Shown here: positions 27,464 through 36,826 of the stretch, piece by piece
Numbering within the stretch: the stretch's first letter is position 1
Layout: each line of letters opens with the position of its first letter
NCBI RefSeq assembly: GCF_009796765.1
Contig: NZ_CP047023.1
Coordinates: 5,129,501 to 5,193,500 of the forward strand
Reading direction: 5' to 3'
Length of the DNA stretch: 64,000 nt
DNA from: Paraglaciecola sp. L3A3
GTDB taxonomy: Bacteria; Pseudomonadota; Gammaproteobacteria; Enterobacterales; Alteromonadaceae
Program-made: the position numbers and the translations under genes
Notes under the pieces: model-generated
The model's input: only the letters and a program-made list of their open reading frames with translations
Database searches by the model: none
Told to the model about the DNA's origin: nothing

Positions 27464-29110
27464 ATGAAACAAACAAGATTGGCCCTTTGGTCGTTATTTA
27501 CTTTTCTAATTAGTCCACAAGCATATAGCGCCCAGTACAGAATAGTAGAACTTCCCGTTGCTGAATTAGGAAATAGTACCTTTCCAACTGCAATTAATAA
27601 TACGGGTGACATAGCAGTAAACCTGCAACTCCAATATAACCCTTATATTGATACTAGCTTAATTGACTTTAATTCAGCTATTGTGATGAGTAACTTAATT
27701 AATATTGATGGTGTCAGAGGTGGCGATTTAGAAGGCACAGACTACCTTTGGCTGTATAGTTATATTACCGGAAATGCCGAGAGCCTGCTGTTTCAGCAAA
27801 TAGCTAACATAAATAGTTATATCGATAATGGCTCAAGTAGTGAACCTGTACATGGTTTTGATACATTTGATAATTTCACTAAAGAATACAATAACAGTGC
27901 TGCAGTTACGGTTAGAAGTATTAACAATTCAGGTAGTTTAGCTGGAGTCAGCCAAGATGGTTTTTATGACCTGACATATTTTTCTGATGATGGTTTAAGT
28001 ACAACTTATATAGTGAATGATTTTTATTCGAGAGCTTTTGCTGAAGTTGATGGTAAAACTACAGAATTAGCTCCCCCAGAAACGACGGCCGGAGGCTTGA
28101 GTGAAGCTTTTGATATTAATATCAATAATCAAGTAGTGGGGTTTGGCACTACAGAACTGATGACAGATGCATTTAAAACCAGTGTTGATAATTGTTTAGG
28201 TGAAAAAACATGTTTGCGTTCATATAGTCAGCAACTTAATGCAAATGTTGGTTCTATCGCCCAAAAGAGGGGTATTATTTGGCAACTAGATGATAACGGT
28301 AACCTAACAGACACCTTCCCTTTAGGCATGTTAATTACGCCCAGCTCTACAGACACTAATATATATAACAGTAAAGCTGTGGCCATTAATGACAATGGTA
28401 TAGCAGTGGGAGAGTCACCTGCCTTTTATCTTAATACTACATCGTTAACTACGGCTGCAGCTATTTATATCGATGATCAGGTTACTACCATCAATCAAGA
28501 TGAAGAAGTGTTTGCCAGTACTGCAACAGATATCAACAACAATAACTTAATGGTGGGAACCATCACCAAAAGAGTCGCTGGCATAACTCGACAAAAGTTT
28601 TTTGTACACGACGTTGATGCAAACATCACTTTATATCCTGATGATTTTTTCCCTGGTTCATCCAGTACAGCATTATCAATCAACAACGAAAATATGGTTG
28701 TGGGTTATGCAGAGTATGAAGCATCGGTCTCTACTACAAGGCGCACAGAAGGTTTTATTTATGATTACAGGAACGACTTATTTTTAGGTTTAAACAGTTT
28801 AATTGAATGTAATTCTTCTTATTCAATCGTGCAGGCAAATGCCATCAATGATAGTAATGAAATTGCCGCTACAGCACTGGTAAATGCCCCTGTAAAAAAT
28901 ATTCAGGGTGAAATTATTTATGATGAATTAGGGGCCACTACAGAAGTAAATCAAGTTGTTGCGGTTAAATTAATCCCTATAGAAGGTGGCTCAGTAGATA
29001 ATTGTAATGTTTCTAGTGGAGTGCAAGAAAGGCAAGGAGCCAGTATAAGTTGGTTGTTAATATTGGGTTTCTTCGGTTTAGGATTTAAAGGTTTTATTCG
29101 TTTACGTTAA
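27464..29110 (+). CDS. DUF3466 family exported protein with C-terminal sorting tail
   Basis: This 548-residue protein has a cleavable signal (ending PQAYSAQY) and repeated short units of the form AINNxGxI(A/V)...G (AINNTGDIAVN, INNSGSLAGVS, AINDNGIAVGES, INNENMVVGYA). That pattern fits DUF3466 proteins of marine gammaproteobacteria and suggests a beta-propeller-like repeat fold. The end, SWLLILGFFGLGFKGFIRLR, is a hydrophobic helix followed by basic residues, like the GlyGly/PEP-CTERM sorting tails. It lies between the DUF4397-like gene and yheV. A surface or periplasmic role is inferred. Confidence 0.83.
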   Translation: MKQTRLALWSLFTFLISPQAYSAQYRIVELPVAELGNSTFPTAINNTGDIAVNLQLQYNPYIDTSLIDFNSAIVMSNLINIDGVRGGDLEGTDYLWLYSYITGNAESLLFQQIANINSYIDNGSSSEPVHGFDTFDNFTKEYNNSAAVTVRSINNSGSLAGVSQDGFYDLTYFSDDGLSTTYIVNDFYSRAFAEVDGKTTELAPPETTAGGLSEAFDININNQVVGFGTTELMTDAFKTSVDNCLGEKTCLRSYSQQLNANVGSIAQKRGIIWQLDDNGNLTDTFPLGMLITPSSTDTNIYNSKAVAINDNGIAVGESPAFYLNTTSLTTAAAIYIDDQVTTINQDEEVFASTATDINNNNLMVGTITKRVAGITRQKFFVHDVDANITLYPDDFFPGSSSTALSINNENMVVGYAEYEASVSTTRRTEGFIYDYRNDLFLGLNSLIECNSSYSIVQANAINDSNEIAATALVNAPVKNIQGEIIYDELGATTEVNQVVAVKLIPIEGGSVDNCNVSSGVQERQGASISWLLILGFFGLGFKGFIRLR

Positions 29111-29141
29111 CACATTAGAAATAGCCATTTATTAATTGTCA

Positions 29142-29176
29142 GTATTTAAGCCTGTGATTTATTCAGGCTTAAATAC
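29142..29176. terminator. Bidirectional terminator between DUF3466 gene and yheV
   Basis: A perfect 13-bp stem (GTATTTAAGCCTG / CAGGCTTAAATAC) with a nine-base loop. It overlaps the last codons of yheV and lies 32 bases after the DUF3466 gene, so it can serve both converging genes. Confidence 0.75.
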
Positions 29177-29365
29177 ACCAATTACACTTTCGCTGGAACG
29201 AGTGGCTTTAGTCACTTGTTTATCAGCTTGTGATTCGTGGTAATCACATTGCACACACTGTAATTTTTCGACGTTATTTTCAAAATACAGCATTATAGTG
29301 TCCATTGATTTGCATTGAGGACAGGTTGCGCCAGCGACAAAACGTTTTTTAATTTTATTAACCAT
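29159..29365 (-). CDS. yheV: YheV family zinc-ribbon protein
   Basis: This 68-residue protein starts MVNKIKKRFVAGATCPQCKS and has a second knuckle (LQCVQCDYH). The two CXXC pairs form a zinc ribbon. The tail SSESVIGVFKPE matches the conserved YheV ending. In E. coli yheV is next to kefGB and yheS; here it is divergent from yheS with 149 bp between them, so synteny supports the call. Its function is not established. Confidence 0.93.
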   Translation of the reverse strand: MVNKIKKRFVAGATCPQCKSMDTIMLYFENNVEKLQCVQCDYHESQADKQVTKATRSSESVIGVFKPE

Positions 29366-29514
29366 TATTTTATTAACTATCGATTAGTGATTTTTTCGGC
29401 TGTTCATCTTGGTATGATACCCCCAATAGATTTTTAGTGTTATCTCTTCTTCTGTAAATTGTCTTTTTAGGCGTTTAAGTAAGTGATGCAAATTTAGTTT
29501 TTAAACAGGTTTTC

Positions 29515-31419
29515 ATGATCCAATTTTCTGATGTTACTTTAATGCGTGGTAGTAAAATATTGCTACAAGATGCCAATGCTGTTGTTTACCCTGGGCATAA
29601 AGCTGGGTTAATTGGAGCAAATGGTTGTGGTAAATCCACATTGTTTGCCTTAATTAAGGGAGAATTACAAACTGAAGCAGGTGACTTCAAAATTCCTAAA
29701 AATTGGCAAATCGTGTCGGTGGCCCAAGAAACACCGGCAGTGGATCGTTCTGCCATAGATTATGTGATTGATGGTGATAAAAACTTTCGTCAATTACAAG
29801 CTGAGTTAGTACTTGCTGAAGAGTCTCATAATGGCGAAAAGATTGCCCATCTGCACAGTTTGTTAGAACAGGCTGGTGCATATGATATTGAATCGCGAGC
29901 AGCCTCTATTTTAGCCGGTTTAGGTTTTGCGAATGATGTAGTGCGTAATCCTGTGACCGCTTTTTCGGGTGGTTGGCGTATGCGCTTAAACTTAGCACAA
30001 GCCTTATTATGCCATTCAGACTTATTGTTATTAGATGAACCCACAAATCACTTAGATTTAGACGCCGTGATTTGGTTAGAAAAATGGCTGCAAAGGTACA
30101 CTGGTACTTTGTTGTTAATTTCTCACGACAAGTCTTTTCTCGATAGCACTGTGAATGAAATTATCAGCGTAGAACAACAAGAGTTGATTTGTTATACGGG
30201 TAATTACGACTCATATGAAAAACAACGAGCAGAACGTTTACGTCTGCAAAGCCTGCAATATTCCAAACAACAAGATCAAATTGCTCACTTAGAATCTTTT
30301 ATTCGACGTTTTGGTGCCAAAGCGAGTAAGGCGAAACAAGCACAAAGTCGAGTTAAACAATTAGAAAGAATGGAAACCTTATTGCCAGTCATGGCCGCAT
30401 CTGAATTTTCTTTTGAGTTTTTTACTCCACCCAAGTTGCCTAACCCTTTGGTAAAAATCGAACAAGTTAAAGTAGGTTACGACAGCACCATCATTTTAGA
30501 AAAACTTCATCTTAATTTAGTACCCGGTAGCCGGATTGGTTTATTAGGTAAAAACGGGGCGGGTAAGTCGACACTGATTAAGTTGTTAGCTGGCGAAAAG
30601 ACACCTATGGAAGGGATTTACGAAACCTCAGCAGGCTTGCGCATTGGTTATTTTGCTCAGCATCAACTGGAGTTTTTACGGGGAGACGATTCGGCCTTAG
30701 CTCACATGCAAAGGTTAGATCAAAAAGCCACAGAACAAAGCTTACGAGATTATCTTGGAGGTTTTGGTTTTAGAGGCGATAACGCCCTCAGTAAAGTGGC
30801 GCCTATGTCCGGTGGTGAAAAAGCGCGATTGGTTTTAGCCATAACTGTATATCAAAAGCCTAATCTATTATTACTGGATGAACCGACCAACCACTTAGAT
30901 TTGGATATGCGTCATGCCTTGAATATGGCCTTGCAAGGTTTTGAAGGGGCAATGGTGCTGGTATCCCATGATAGGTTTTTATTAACCTCTGTGTGTGACG
31001 ATTTTTATCTAGTGGATAGTGGCCAAGTTCAAGCATTTGATGGAGATCTAGATGATTATAAAAACTGGATCCTTAAAGGTGACAAAACTGAAAATGTAGA
31101 AGGCGATAAAACGGAAATTAAACCCGATCGTAAAAATACTAAACGACTGGCGGCTGAGTTTAGACAAGCGACCCAACCACTAAGAAAAGCCATTACTAAA
31201 TTCGAAAAAGTTATGGAAAGTGCACAACAGAAGTTAACTAAGTTAGAAAGCCAGCTTAGCGACACTGAGTTATACAACCCAGAAAACAAAATAAAACTGA
31301 AACAAGTATTAGCAGAACAGGCTGAACAAAAGTCGTTATTAGAAGATGCTGAAATGGAATGGTTAGATACGCAAGAGCAGCTAGAAGTAAAACAGCAAGA
31401 GTTTGAGCAAAATAGTTAA
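29515..31419 (+). CDS. yheS: ABC-F family ATPase YheS
   Basis: This 634-residue protein has two ABC domains and no membrane segment. The first has Walker A GANGCGKST, signature FSGGWRMRLNLAQAL and LLLDEPTNHLDLD. The second has GKNGAGKST, SGGEKARLVLAITV and LLLDEPTNHLDLD. Between them is the PtIM-type linker, and a C-terminal coiled coil (FEKVMESAQQKLTKLESQLS) follows. This is the layout and length of YheS, one of the four E. coli ABC-F proteins that bind the ribosome E site and relieve stalled translation. It leads to yheT and yheU, as in E. coli. Confidence 0.95.
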   Translation: MIQFSDVTLMRGSKILLQDANAVVYPGHKAGLIGANGCGKSTLFALIKGELQTEAGDFKIPKNWQIVSVAQETPAVDRSAIDYVIDGDKNFRQLQAELVLAEESHNGEKIAHLHSLLEQAGAYDIESRAASILAGLGFANDVVRNPVTAFSGGWRMRLNLAQALLCHSDLLLLDEPTNHLDLDAVIWLEKWLQRYTGTLLLISHDKSFLDSTVNEIISVEQQELICYTGNYDSYEKQRAERLRLQSLQYSKQQDQIAHLESFIRRFGAKASKAKQAQSRVKQLERMETLLPVMAASEFSFEFFTPPKLPNPLVKIEQVKVGYDSTIILEKLHLNLVPGSRIGLLGKNGAGKSTLIKLLAGEKTPMEGIYETSAGLRIGYFAQHQLEFLRGDDSALAHMQRLDQKATEQSLRDYLGGFGFRGDNALSKVAPMSGGEKARLVLAITVYQKPNLLLLDEPTNHLDLDMRHALNMALQGFEGAMVLVSHDRFLLTSVCDDFYLVDSGQVQAFDGDLDDYKNWILKGDKTENVEGDKTEIKPDRKNTKRLAAEFRQATQPLRKAITKFEKVMESAQQKLTKLESQLSDTELYNPENKIKLKQVLAEQAEQKSLLEDAEMEWLDTQEQLEVKQQEFEQNS

Positions 31420-31656
31420 CCTGAGTTCTGGATAAGAAGTGTCATTTTTATAGAAATTTTGTCTATAATTCAGATTCTTACCAAAATTAACTCGGTTAAT
31501 TTAACGTTAATACTTACTCGGTGACGAAATTTTTGTGTATAGCAAGGCGGTTTTTCGTACGTAATAGCGGGCTATTGCTAGAAAATCCAACGCAGCTAGG
31601 CTGCAAAAAGAGCGTTATCGAGTAGCTCAGCTTATCCAGCAATTTAGGTTGAAAAC
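31420..31656. other. Spacer with a dispersed element
   Basis: The 237-bp gap after yheS is mostly filled by copy 2 of the 125-bp dispersed element. There is no gene in it. Confidence 0.6.
31513..31637 (-). repeat. 125-bp dispersed element, copy 2
   Basis: Reverse-complement partner of 17843-17967. Read on the minus strand, it gives TAACGCTCTTTTTG, GCGTTGGATTTTCTAGCAATA, TATTACGTACGA, CCTTGCTAT and AAATTTCGTCACCGAG. Conservation is strong along the whole length, although both copies are intergenic. Confidence 0.8.
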
Positions 31657-31860
31657 ATGCTCAATGCAATTGTGGGTTATCACAAGGACGAATTAGACGA
31701 CTGGGTGGCTGAGTTGGTTTGTGGTCATAATCAACATGTCAGGCATAATCCGCCTTGGACGAGTCGCCCCTGGGTTATCAGTGCACAAGGGCGAGAATCT
31801 ATGTTAGGTCATAAACTTTACTGTAAGAAGTGTGAAACGGGTGAGCCCAAAGACTGGTGA
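31657..31860 (+). CDS. DUF3565 domain protein
   Basis: This 67-residue protein begins MLNAIVGYHKDELDDWVAEL and contains VCGHNQHVRHNPPWTSRPWV and LGHKLYCKKCETG. The conserved CGHxQHxRHxPP and CxxC positions are typical of DUF3565 and probably bind a metal. The family is sometimes annotated as a pressure-regulated protein, without biochemical proof. It is a single gene between yheS and yheT; GGTTGA and a 125-bp repeat lie upstream. Confidence 0.92.
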   Translation: MLNAIVGYHKDELDDWVAELVCGHNQHVRHNPPWTSRPWVISAQGRESMLGHKLYCKKCETGEPKDW

Positions 31861-31937
31861 GTTTGCGGTTTGTCTATTCATAAAATTGTCAATTTACTGT
31901 AATATACCTGAACGTATTCATTGCCGTTATCCTTTCA

Positions 31938-32993
31938 ATGCAGTCTGAAAAACAAGCCCTTCAAAATGTACGTTATGGTGAAATTGTAACAAGCAAATTT
32001 GTACCACCTTGGTGGGCAAAAAACAGACATGTACAAACTATTTTCCCCCGCTTTTTGCAAAAACGCGCCAGCCTTAATTACCGCAAAGAAAAACTCACAT
32101 TACCCGATGGTGATTTTGTTAATTTGGTCTGGGCTGGGGATGTACAAAAATCATTGGGGTTAATTGCTTTGTTTCATGGTTTGGAAGGTTCGATTCGATC
32201 ACATTACACCAATGATATGGCGGCTAACTTAGTTAGTCAGGGCTATGCCGTTGTTTTGATGCATTTTAGAGGCTGTGGCGGAGAGATGAACCTTAGACCA
32301 AGGGCTTATCATTCAGGAGAAACCGAAGATGCGTGGTTTTTTCTTAATTGGTTAGAACAAAAATTTCCAGAAACCCGAAAAGCGGCCATGGGCTTTTCTC
32401 TTGGCGCTAACATGTTACTTAAATTATTAAGTGAGCAACCTAAACAAAAGATACTAAAAGCGGCCATGGCGATTTCAGTACCATTCAATTTAGACTTATG
32501 TTCCGACAGTATCAATCAAGGTTTTTCACGCTTATACCAAGCTTATTTATTGAAAAGTATGATTAACAACCTGCTGATGAAAATGCGAAAAATTGATTAC
32601 AAAAACCTACTTAAAGTGTCACCGGAACAGATTAAACAGTTTAAAAGTTTCCGCGAATTTGACCAAAACGTCACGGCTCCGTTACACGGTTTTTTAGGGG
32701 CAAAAGACTATTATCAACAATCTAGCTCGATAAATTTTTTAGCTCACATAGCCACCCCGACTTTAATTTTGCACGCTCTAGATGACCCTTTTATGCACGA
32801 ATCTATTCTGCCTAATAAACAGGACATATCTGCTAATGTTGGTTTAGAGGTGAGCGAAAGAGGTGGTCATGTGGGTTTTTTACAAGGCTCTCCTTGGCGT
32901 CCCAAAATATGGATGCACCAAAGAACTAATGACTTTATGACTCCATTCTTTCAGCTAAAGACAAATTATAGTAAAGCGGATACAGCAATATGA
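31938..32993 (+). CDS. yheT: YheT family alpha/beta hydrolase
   Basis: This 351-residue protein has the YheT start ([19 protein letters not shown]), an oxyanion region [13 protein letters not shown], a nucleophile elbow GFSLGAN, an acid region LHALDDPFM and a histidine in ERGGHVGFL. These give a Ser-Asp-His triad of a putative hydrolase or esterase; the natural substrate is unknown. Its stop overlaps yheU by four bases, the same order as in E. coli yheSTU. Confidence 0.94.
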   Translation: MQSEKQALQNVRYGEIVTSKFVPPWWAKNRHVQTIFPRFLQKRASLNYRKEKLTLPDGDFVNLVWAGDVQKSLGLIALFHGLEGSIRSHYTNDMAANLVSQGYAVVLMHFRGCGGEMNLRPRAYHSGETEDAWFFLNWLEQKFPETRKAAMGFSLGANMLLKLLSEQPKQKILKAAMAISVPFNLDLCSDSINQGFSRLYQAYLLKSMINNLLMKMRKIDYKNLLKVSPEQIKQFKSFREFDQNVTAPLHGFLGAKDYYQQSSSINFLAHIATPTLILHALDDPFMHESILPNKQDISANVGLEVSERGGHVGFLQGSPWRPKIWMHQRTNDFMTPFFQLKTNYSKADTAI

Positions 32994-33223
32994 TTATTCC
33001 CATTAACGAATTAGAGCAAAGCACCCTGCTAAATCTTGTAGAAGGTTTTGTATTACGAGAAGGAACTGAATACGGTGAATTTGACTGTTCGTTAGAGGAT
33101 AAAGTCAAACAAGTGGTACAGCAGTTGAAAAACGGTGAAGTTCTGTTGGTATATTCAGAACTTCACGAGTCAGTCAATATTGTGCCTAAAGAGCAATTTA
33201 ATCCTACAGAAAACGAATATTAA
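32990..33223 (+). CDS. yheU: YheU family protein
   Basis: This 77-residue protein starts [20 protein letters not shown] and contains [11 protein letters not shown] and [16 protein letters not shown], the YheU/UPF0270 pattern. It is translationally coupled to yheT. It is thought to be a soluble small protein of unknown role. Its stop overlaps the stop of the convergent yceI-like gene by four bases. Confidence 0.94.
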   Translation: MIIPINELEQSTLLNLVEGFVLREGTEYGEFDCSLEDKVKQVVQQLKNGEVLLVYSELHESVNIVPKEQFNPTENEY

Positions 33224-33807
33224 TCTGCGTTTAATAATAAATTAAACGACACAGGTACTGTTAAGCCAATACTGGGTAAGCCAGCTAGTTTTTGTAAGGT
33301 TTCTACCCCTTGCTGTAAACCTACTTTTGTTGCAGAAATTAATACAGGTTGAATGCTGGTCGCCACATAACTGTTGTTATTCGTTCTGCTAACTTGAATA
33401 TGTAAAATAAGTGGGGTTGATGTCTGCATTAGACTCAGATCAGCGGCAACTTCTACTTGTATTGATTGTCCAGCTTTTAGTTGCATTACTTCTTGAGGTA
33501 ACTGGGCGGTTAAATTCGCAGCGGGAAAAGTCCCTACTTTAAATAAATCATCACGCATACGGCTATTACGAATATCTATGCCCGTTTCTACCGACGCTAA
33601 ATCAATAGCTAGGGCAAATTTACCGCTATCACTAAGCTTACCTGATACCTTTTTAAAATGGTGTATCTCAGCTATATGCTGCTTTTTGGTAGAAATAAAA
33701 TGCACACTGGATTGTTCATTTTGTACTGACCAATCAGCCATACTTGAAGTCGAGATTAAAGATGTGGTTAGGGCGGCTACATATAACCAAGGAGACATTT
33801 TTTTCAT
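33220..33807 (-). CDS. YceI family periplasmic protein
   Basis: This protein of 195 residues has a signal peptide ([20 protein letters not shown], then SMA) and the YceI fold ([20 protein letters not shown] and [17 protein letters not shown]). YceI proteins form a lipocalin-like barrel that binds polyisoprenoid chains in the periplasm. The start at 33807 is chosen: AGGAAATAG then gives a ribosome site, and a more upstream ATG at 33837 would overlap cysQ needlessly. The stop of cysQ is two bases before this start, so the genes are probably cotranscribed. Confidence 0.9.
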   Translation of the reverse strand: MKKMSPWLYVAALTTSLISTSSMADWSVQNEQSSVHFISTKKQHIAEIHHFKKVSGKLSDSGKFALAIDLASVETGIDIRNSRMRDDLFKVGTFPAANLTAQLPQEVMQLKAGQSIQVEVAADLSLMQTSTPLILHIQVSRTNNNSYVATSIQPVLISATKVGLQQGVETLQKLAGLPSIGLTVPVSFNLLLNAD

Positions 33808-33808
33808 G

Positions 33809-34642
33809 TTAACTATTTCCTGTGCGATATTTGACAATTGAGGTCCAGTCTACGTGTTGGTCACCCATTACAATAAAATCGGGGTTAGTTAATTCTTCGC
33901 GCTTATTGTAACTTAATGGTGAAAAGTCATGGGCCAATATAGAACCTCCTGCTTCGGTGACAATACATTGGCTGGCGCCAGTATCCCATTCTCCTGTGAC
34001 ACCAAAACGTAAAAACACATCTGCTTTACCTTCGGCAATAAAACAGGCTTTAAGTGAGCAACTGCCCAGAGGCACAGATTGGTAGGTTCTTTCTGCACTC
34101 ATACAATTCATTACTTTTTCTCGGGCTTGCCTACGACTAATGGCAATCATGATTACGTCTTTTTCAGCGTCATCAAATGCTCTAACATTGATTTGTTTAC
34201 TCTCAGCAGGACTCTCTTTAAATGCGCCATAGTCTTTCTGCGCATAGTAGAGAGTGTCGCCTGCCGGCCAATAAATAATGCCCAACACAGGGACATTATT
34301 TTCAATTAATGCAATGTTGACAGCAAAATCGCCACTGCGAGCAATAAACTCTTGGGTGCCATCGATTGGATCTAATAACCAGTAACGTTGCCAATGTTTA
34401 CGTTCAGATAAAGGACCTGATTCGGTTTCTTCTGACATAATTGGGATATGCGGAGTCTCTTTTAATAAGATATCCATGATGATTTCATTAGCTTTATAGT
34501 CTGCTGTAGTAACAGGCGAATCATCATCTTTTTGGTAACTGGTAAAATCACCGCTATTATAAATATCTAATACAACCTTACCTGCTTTAATGGCAGCTCG
34601 TTTGGCTATTTCAAGTAATGCTTGTAAATCTTCAGTTGGCAT
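33809..34642 (-). CDS. cysQ: 3'(2'),5'-bisphosphate nucleotidase CysQ
   Basis: This 277-residue protein has the inositol-phosphatase-type metal sites: PVTTADYKANEI near residue 43, EET near 70, LLDPIDGTQEFI near 90-101 and the late TGEWDTGAS. This set defines CysQ, which hydrolyses PAP to AMP and keeps sulfur assimilation running. It overlaps the 3' end of nudE by 11 bases, and the yceI-like gene follows, so it is part of a minus-strand operon. The nudE-cysQ pairing is widely conserved. Confidence 0.94.
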   Translation of the reverse strand: MPTEDLQALLEIAKRAAIKAGKVVLDIYNSGDFTSYQKDDDSPVTTADYKANEIIMDILLKETPHIPIMSEETESGPLSERKHWQRYWLLDPIDGTQEFIARSGDFAVNIALIENNVPVLGIIYWPAGDTLYYAQKDYGAFKESPAESKQINVRAFDDAEKDVIMIAISRRQAREKVMNCMSAERTYQSVPLGSCSLKACFIAEGKADVFLRFGVTGEWDTGASQCIVTEAGGSILAHDFSPLSYNKREELTNPDFIVMGDQHVDWTSIVKYRTGNS

Positions 34643-35204
34643 TTTTGCCCCTTTTCCACTTTTCGGCTAAGAGTAATGCGGCGATACATCTGGCTTCGTT
34701 AAAGTCTTCCCTAGCTAATAACTCATCTAAATTATCCATTGACCAGCGGATCACCTCTAATGGTTCTGGCTCATCCCCAGGCAATACTTCTGGGTAAAGA
34801 TTTTCAGCGATAAATACCGCCATGGGTGAATTAAAAAAAGCAGGAGCCATACTCATCTTGTGTAACGGGTGCAATGTTGTTGCGCCATAACCCACTTCTT
34901 CTTTTAACTCTCGATTTGCTGCTATTTCAGCTGACTCTCCTGGGTCAATTAAACCTTTAGGGAAGCCAATTTCATAAGTGTGGGTACCAGCAGAATATTC
35001 TCTAATCAGTAAAAACTCATGCTCGTTAATAAAAGGCACAATCATAACAGCCCCTCTGCCACTGCCGACCATACGTTCGAATACTCTTTGTTCTCCATTA
35101 GAGAACTCTAAGTCTAATTGTTCAATTTTAAATAAACCGCTTTTTGCCACAATGCTACGTTTATGTATTTGAGGCAGCGTTTTATTTTTGTTTCTATTGC
35201 TCAT
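34632..35204 (-). CDS. nudE: ADP compounds hydrolase NudE
   Basis: This 190-residue protein carries a full Nudix box, GLIDPGESAEIAANRELKEE followed by VGYG. Its upstream part (RSIVAKSGLFKIEQLDLEFSN) fits NudE, which splits ADP-ribose, Ap3A and NADH into nucleotide parts in the cytoplasm. It is the first gene of the nudE-cysQ-yceI unit and lies divergent from yrfG across 169 bp, the same neighbourhood as in E. coli. Confidence 0.94.
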   Translation of the reverse strand: MSNRNKNKTLPQIHKRSIVAKSGLFKIEQLDLEFSNGEQRVFERMVGSGRGAVMIVPFINEHEFLLIREYSAGTHTYEIGFPKGLIDPGESAEIAANRELKEEVGYGATTLHPLHKMSMAPAFFNSPMAVFIAENLYPEVLPGDEPEPLEVIRWSMDNLDELLAREDFNEARCIAALLLAEKWKRGKNAN

Positions 35205-35373
35205 TTGTAATTCACGTTACTATAAGGTCTGGCTTGGTTATTTACTATTGTCAGACAAAAATTAGACTCAAGCTGGGAATGATATTGAAAAATAAATATG
35301 TCTCAGCAGCCAACAATAAATTGCTTTAAAATCAATGTATTTAAATATACCTGTTAAATAGAGGACACGCCAC

Positions 35374-36057
35374 TTGTCAAAGCTTTCTTGGAATAAAATA
35401 GATACAGTTTTATTAGATATGGACGGTACTTTATTAGATCTACATTTTGATAATCACTTTTGGTTGCAACATGTACCTATAAAATTAGCACAACAAAAAA
35501 ACATTTCTGTTGCAGCGGCCAAAGATCATATGCTCAAAGAATACGAAAAAGTGATGGGGACTATAGATTGGTATTGTTTGGATTTTTGGGCAGACAAACT
35601 CAAGATGGATATTATGCAAGCGAAAAGAGAGGTGGAACATTTAATTAGCATGCGTGAAGATACTTTGCCTTTTTTAGACGCATTAAGAGAGTCTGGACGT
35701 GAAGTGATTTTAGTGACCAATGCGCATCCTGACAGTTTGTCTTTAAAAGTGGAGCATACTCAGTTAGACCAACATATAGATTTGCTGATTTCTACCCATG
35801 AATTTGGGGTGACCAAAGAATCTCAATTGTTGTGGCAAAAATTACAACAAAAAGTAGGGTTTAATTCAGCCCACACACTATTTGTGGATGACAGTTTAGG
35901 TATTTTAAAAGCGGCTGAAGATTATGGCATAAAACATTTGTTGGCTGTGAGTAATCCTGATAGCAAACAGCCAAGCAGGGAAATTAACGATTTCCCATCG
36001 ATTCAAGATTATCGGTATTTAATTGACGATATTCTGGCCCAGCCATTTCAGGCGTGA
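35374..36057 (+). CDS. yrfG: GMP/IMP nucleotidase YrfG (HAD superfamily)
   Basis: This 227-residue HAD protein has motif I DMDGTLLDLHFD, motif II VLVTNAHPD (read ILVTNAHPDS), and motif IV FVDDSLGIL. The first Asp would be the nucleophile. Its length and neighbours match YrfG, a purine 5'-nucleotidase. The start is TTG at 35374, preferred because GAGGA lies nine bases upstream and the product begins MSKLSWNKID. In E. coli it precedes hslR-hslO; here the gsp operon is placed between them. Confidence 0.92.
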   Translation: MSKLSWNKIDTVLLDMDGTLLDLHFDNHFWLQHVPIKLAQQKNISVAAAKDHMLKEYEKVMGTIDWYCLDFWADKLKMDIMQAKREVEHLISMREDTLPFLDALRESGREVILVTNAHPDSLSLKVEHTQLDQHIDLLISTHEFGVTKESQLLWQKLQQKVGFNSAHTLFVDDSLGILKAAEDYGIKHLLAVSNPDSKQPSREINDFPSIQDYRYLIDDILAQPFQA

Positions 36058-36065
36058 GCTATAAT

Positions 36066-36098
36066 GTATTACCCAATTAAAATTTAATTGGGTAATAC
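36066..36098. terminator. Bidirectional terminator between yrfG and gspN
   Basis: A 33-base palindrome: 16-base arms (GTATTACCCAATTAAA / TTTAATTGGGTAATAC) around a single central A. It lies within the last codons of gspN and nine bases after yrfG, so it can end both converging transcripts. Confidence 0.85.
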
Positions 36099-36826
36099 CC
36101 GTCTTTACCCGGTTGTCCAAAAAACGCAGCTCCTTGGTGTACTTCTTTAGGTAAATCGGCACTCGGTTTAAAGCGGCCATCTACTTTGTATTTCATATCT
36201 GCAGCTATATTAACTTGTGCATTTAAACCAAAACTATTGGGTTCTTTCACATTCAATAATACTTGCTGGTTTTCACATCCTAAAGTAGCGTTAAAGTTAC
36301 CTAAATCTATGGTTTTACCTACTCCTGCAACTTTGGCATTTAACCACTGACCTTTACCGGTAAGCGCCTGACAACCTGTTTGAAAATCATAATCTAAGGT
36401 ATCTAACTCAACTTTAAATCGCCCTTCAGCCATCAAAGGAATGGGTAAAGGCAGCGACATCATGACCAAGTCTGCTGGCACATAAGTTTGCAATGTATCA
36501 GCCTGTATATGATTACCCGAAAATTGAATTTGACCGCTAATGGCAATCTGTTCAGGTTGGCGAACACTGCCAGCTTTGACCTCTAGATTTATATCCTTGA
36601 TTAACAAAGACATAAAAGACAGGGACCACTCGACATCTTCCACAGGAAAACCCAGGTAACTAATGCGCTGAGCTTTACCATTCCATATTGTACCTGATAC
36701 ACCACTTACCTGTACCTCAGGAGGAAGCTGAAGTTTAGGTAATACCTGTACTGCTGGAAGTTTTACGACTAAAAAAACAAAATATATAACGAGGCAAGCT
36801 GCGCCCCATTTTAAAGTGGACTTCAT
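36077..36826 (-). CDS. gspN: Type II secretion system protein N
   Basis: This 249-residue protein has one N-terminal helix (KWGAACLVIYFVFLVVKLPA) and a periplasmic beta-rich domain with VQVSGVSGTIWNGKAQ, the usual start of GspN. It is the last gene of the gspC-N operon and overlaps gspM by four bases. GspN is an inner-membrane-anchored accessory factor. The last codons form half of a strong terminator. Confidence 0.93.
   Translation of the reverse strand: MKSTLKWGAACLVIYFVFLVVKLPAVQVLPKLQLPPEVQVSGVSGTIWNGKAQRISYLGFPVEDVEWSLSFMSLLIKDINLEVKAGSVRQPEQIAISGQIQFSGNHIQADTLQTYVPADLVMMSLPLPIPLMAEGRFKVELDTLDYDFQTGCQALTGKGQWLNAKVAGVGKTIDLGNFNATLGCENQQVLLNVKEPNSFGLNAQVNIAADMKYKVDGRFKPSADLPKEVHQGAAFFGQPGKDGYYPIKF

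Noticed and set aside
33228..33248. Hairpin CGTTTAAT / ATTAAACG at the yheU/yceI convergence
   Set aside because: A short A+T-rich stem inside the coding end of the yceI-like gene with no T run; not strong enough to call a terminator.
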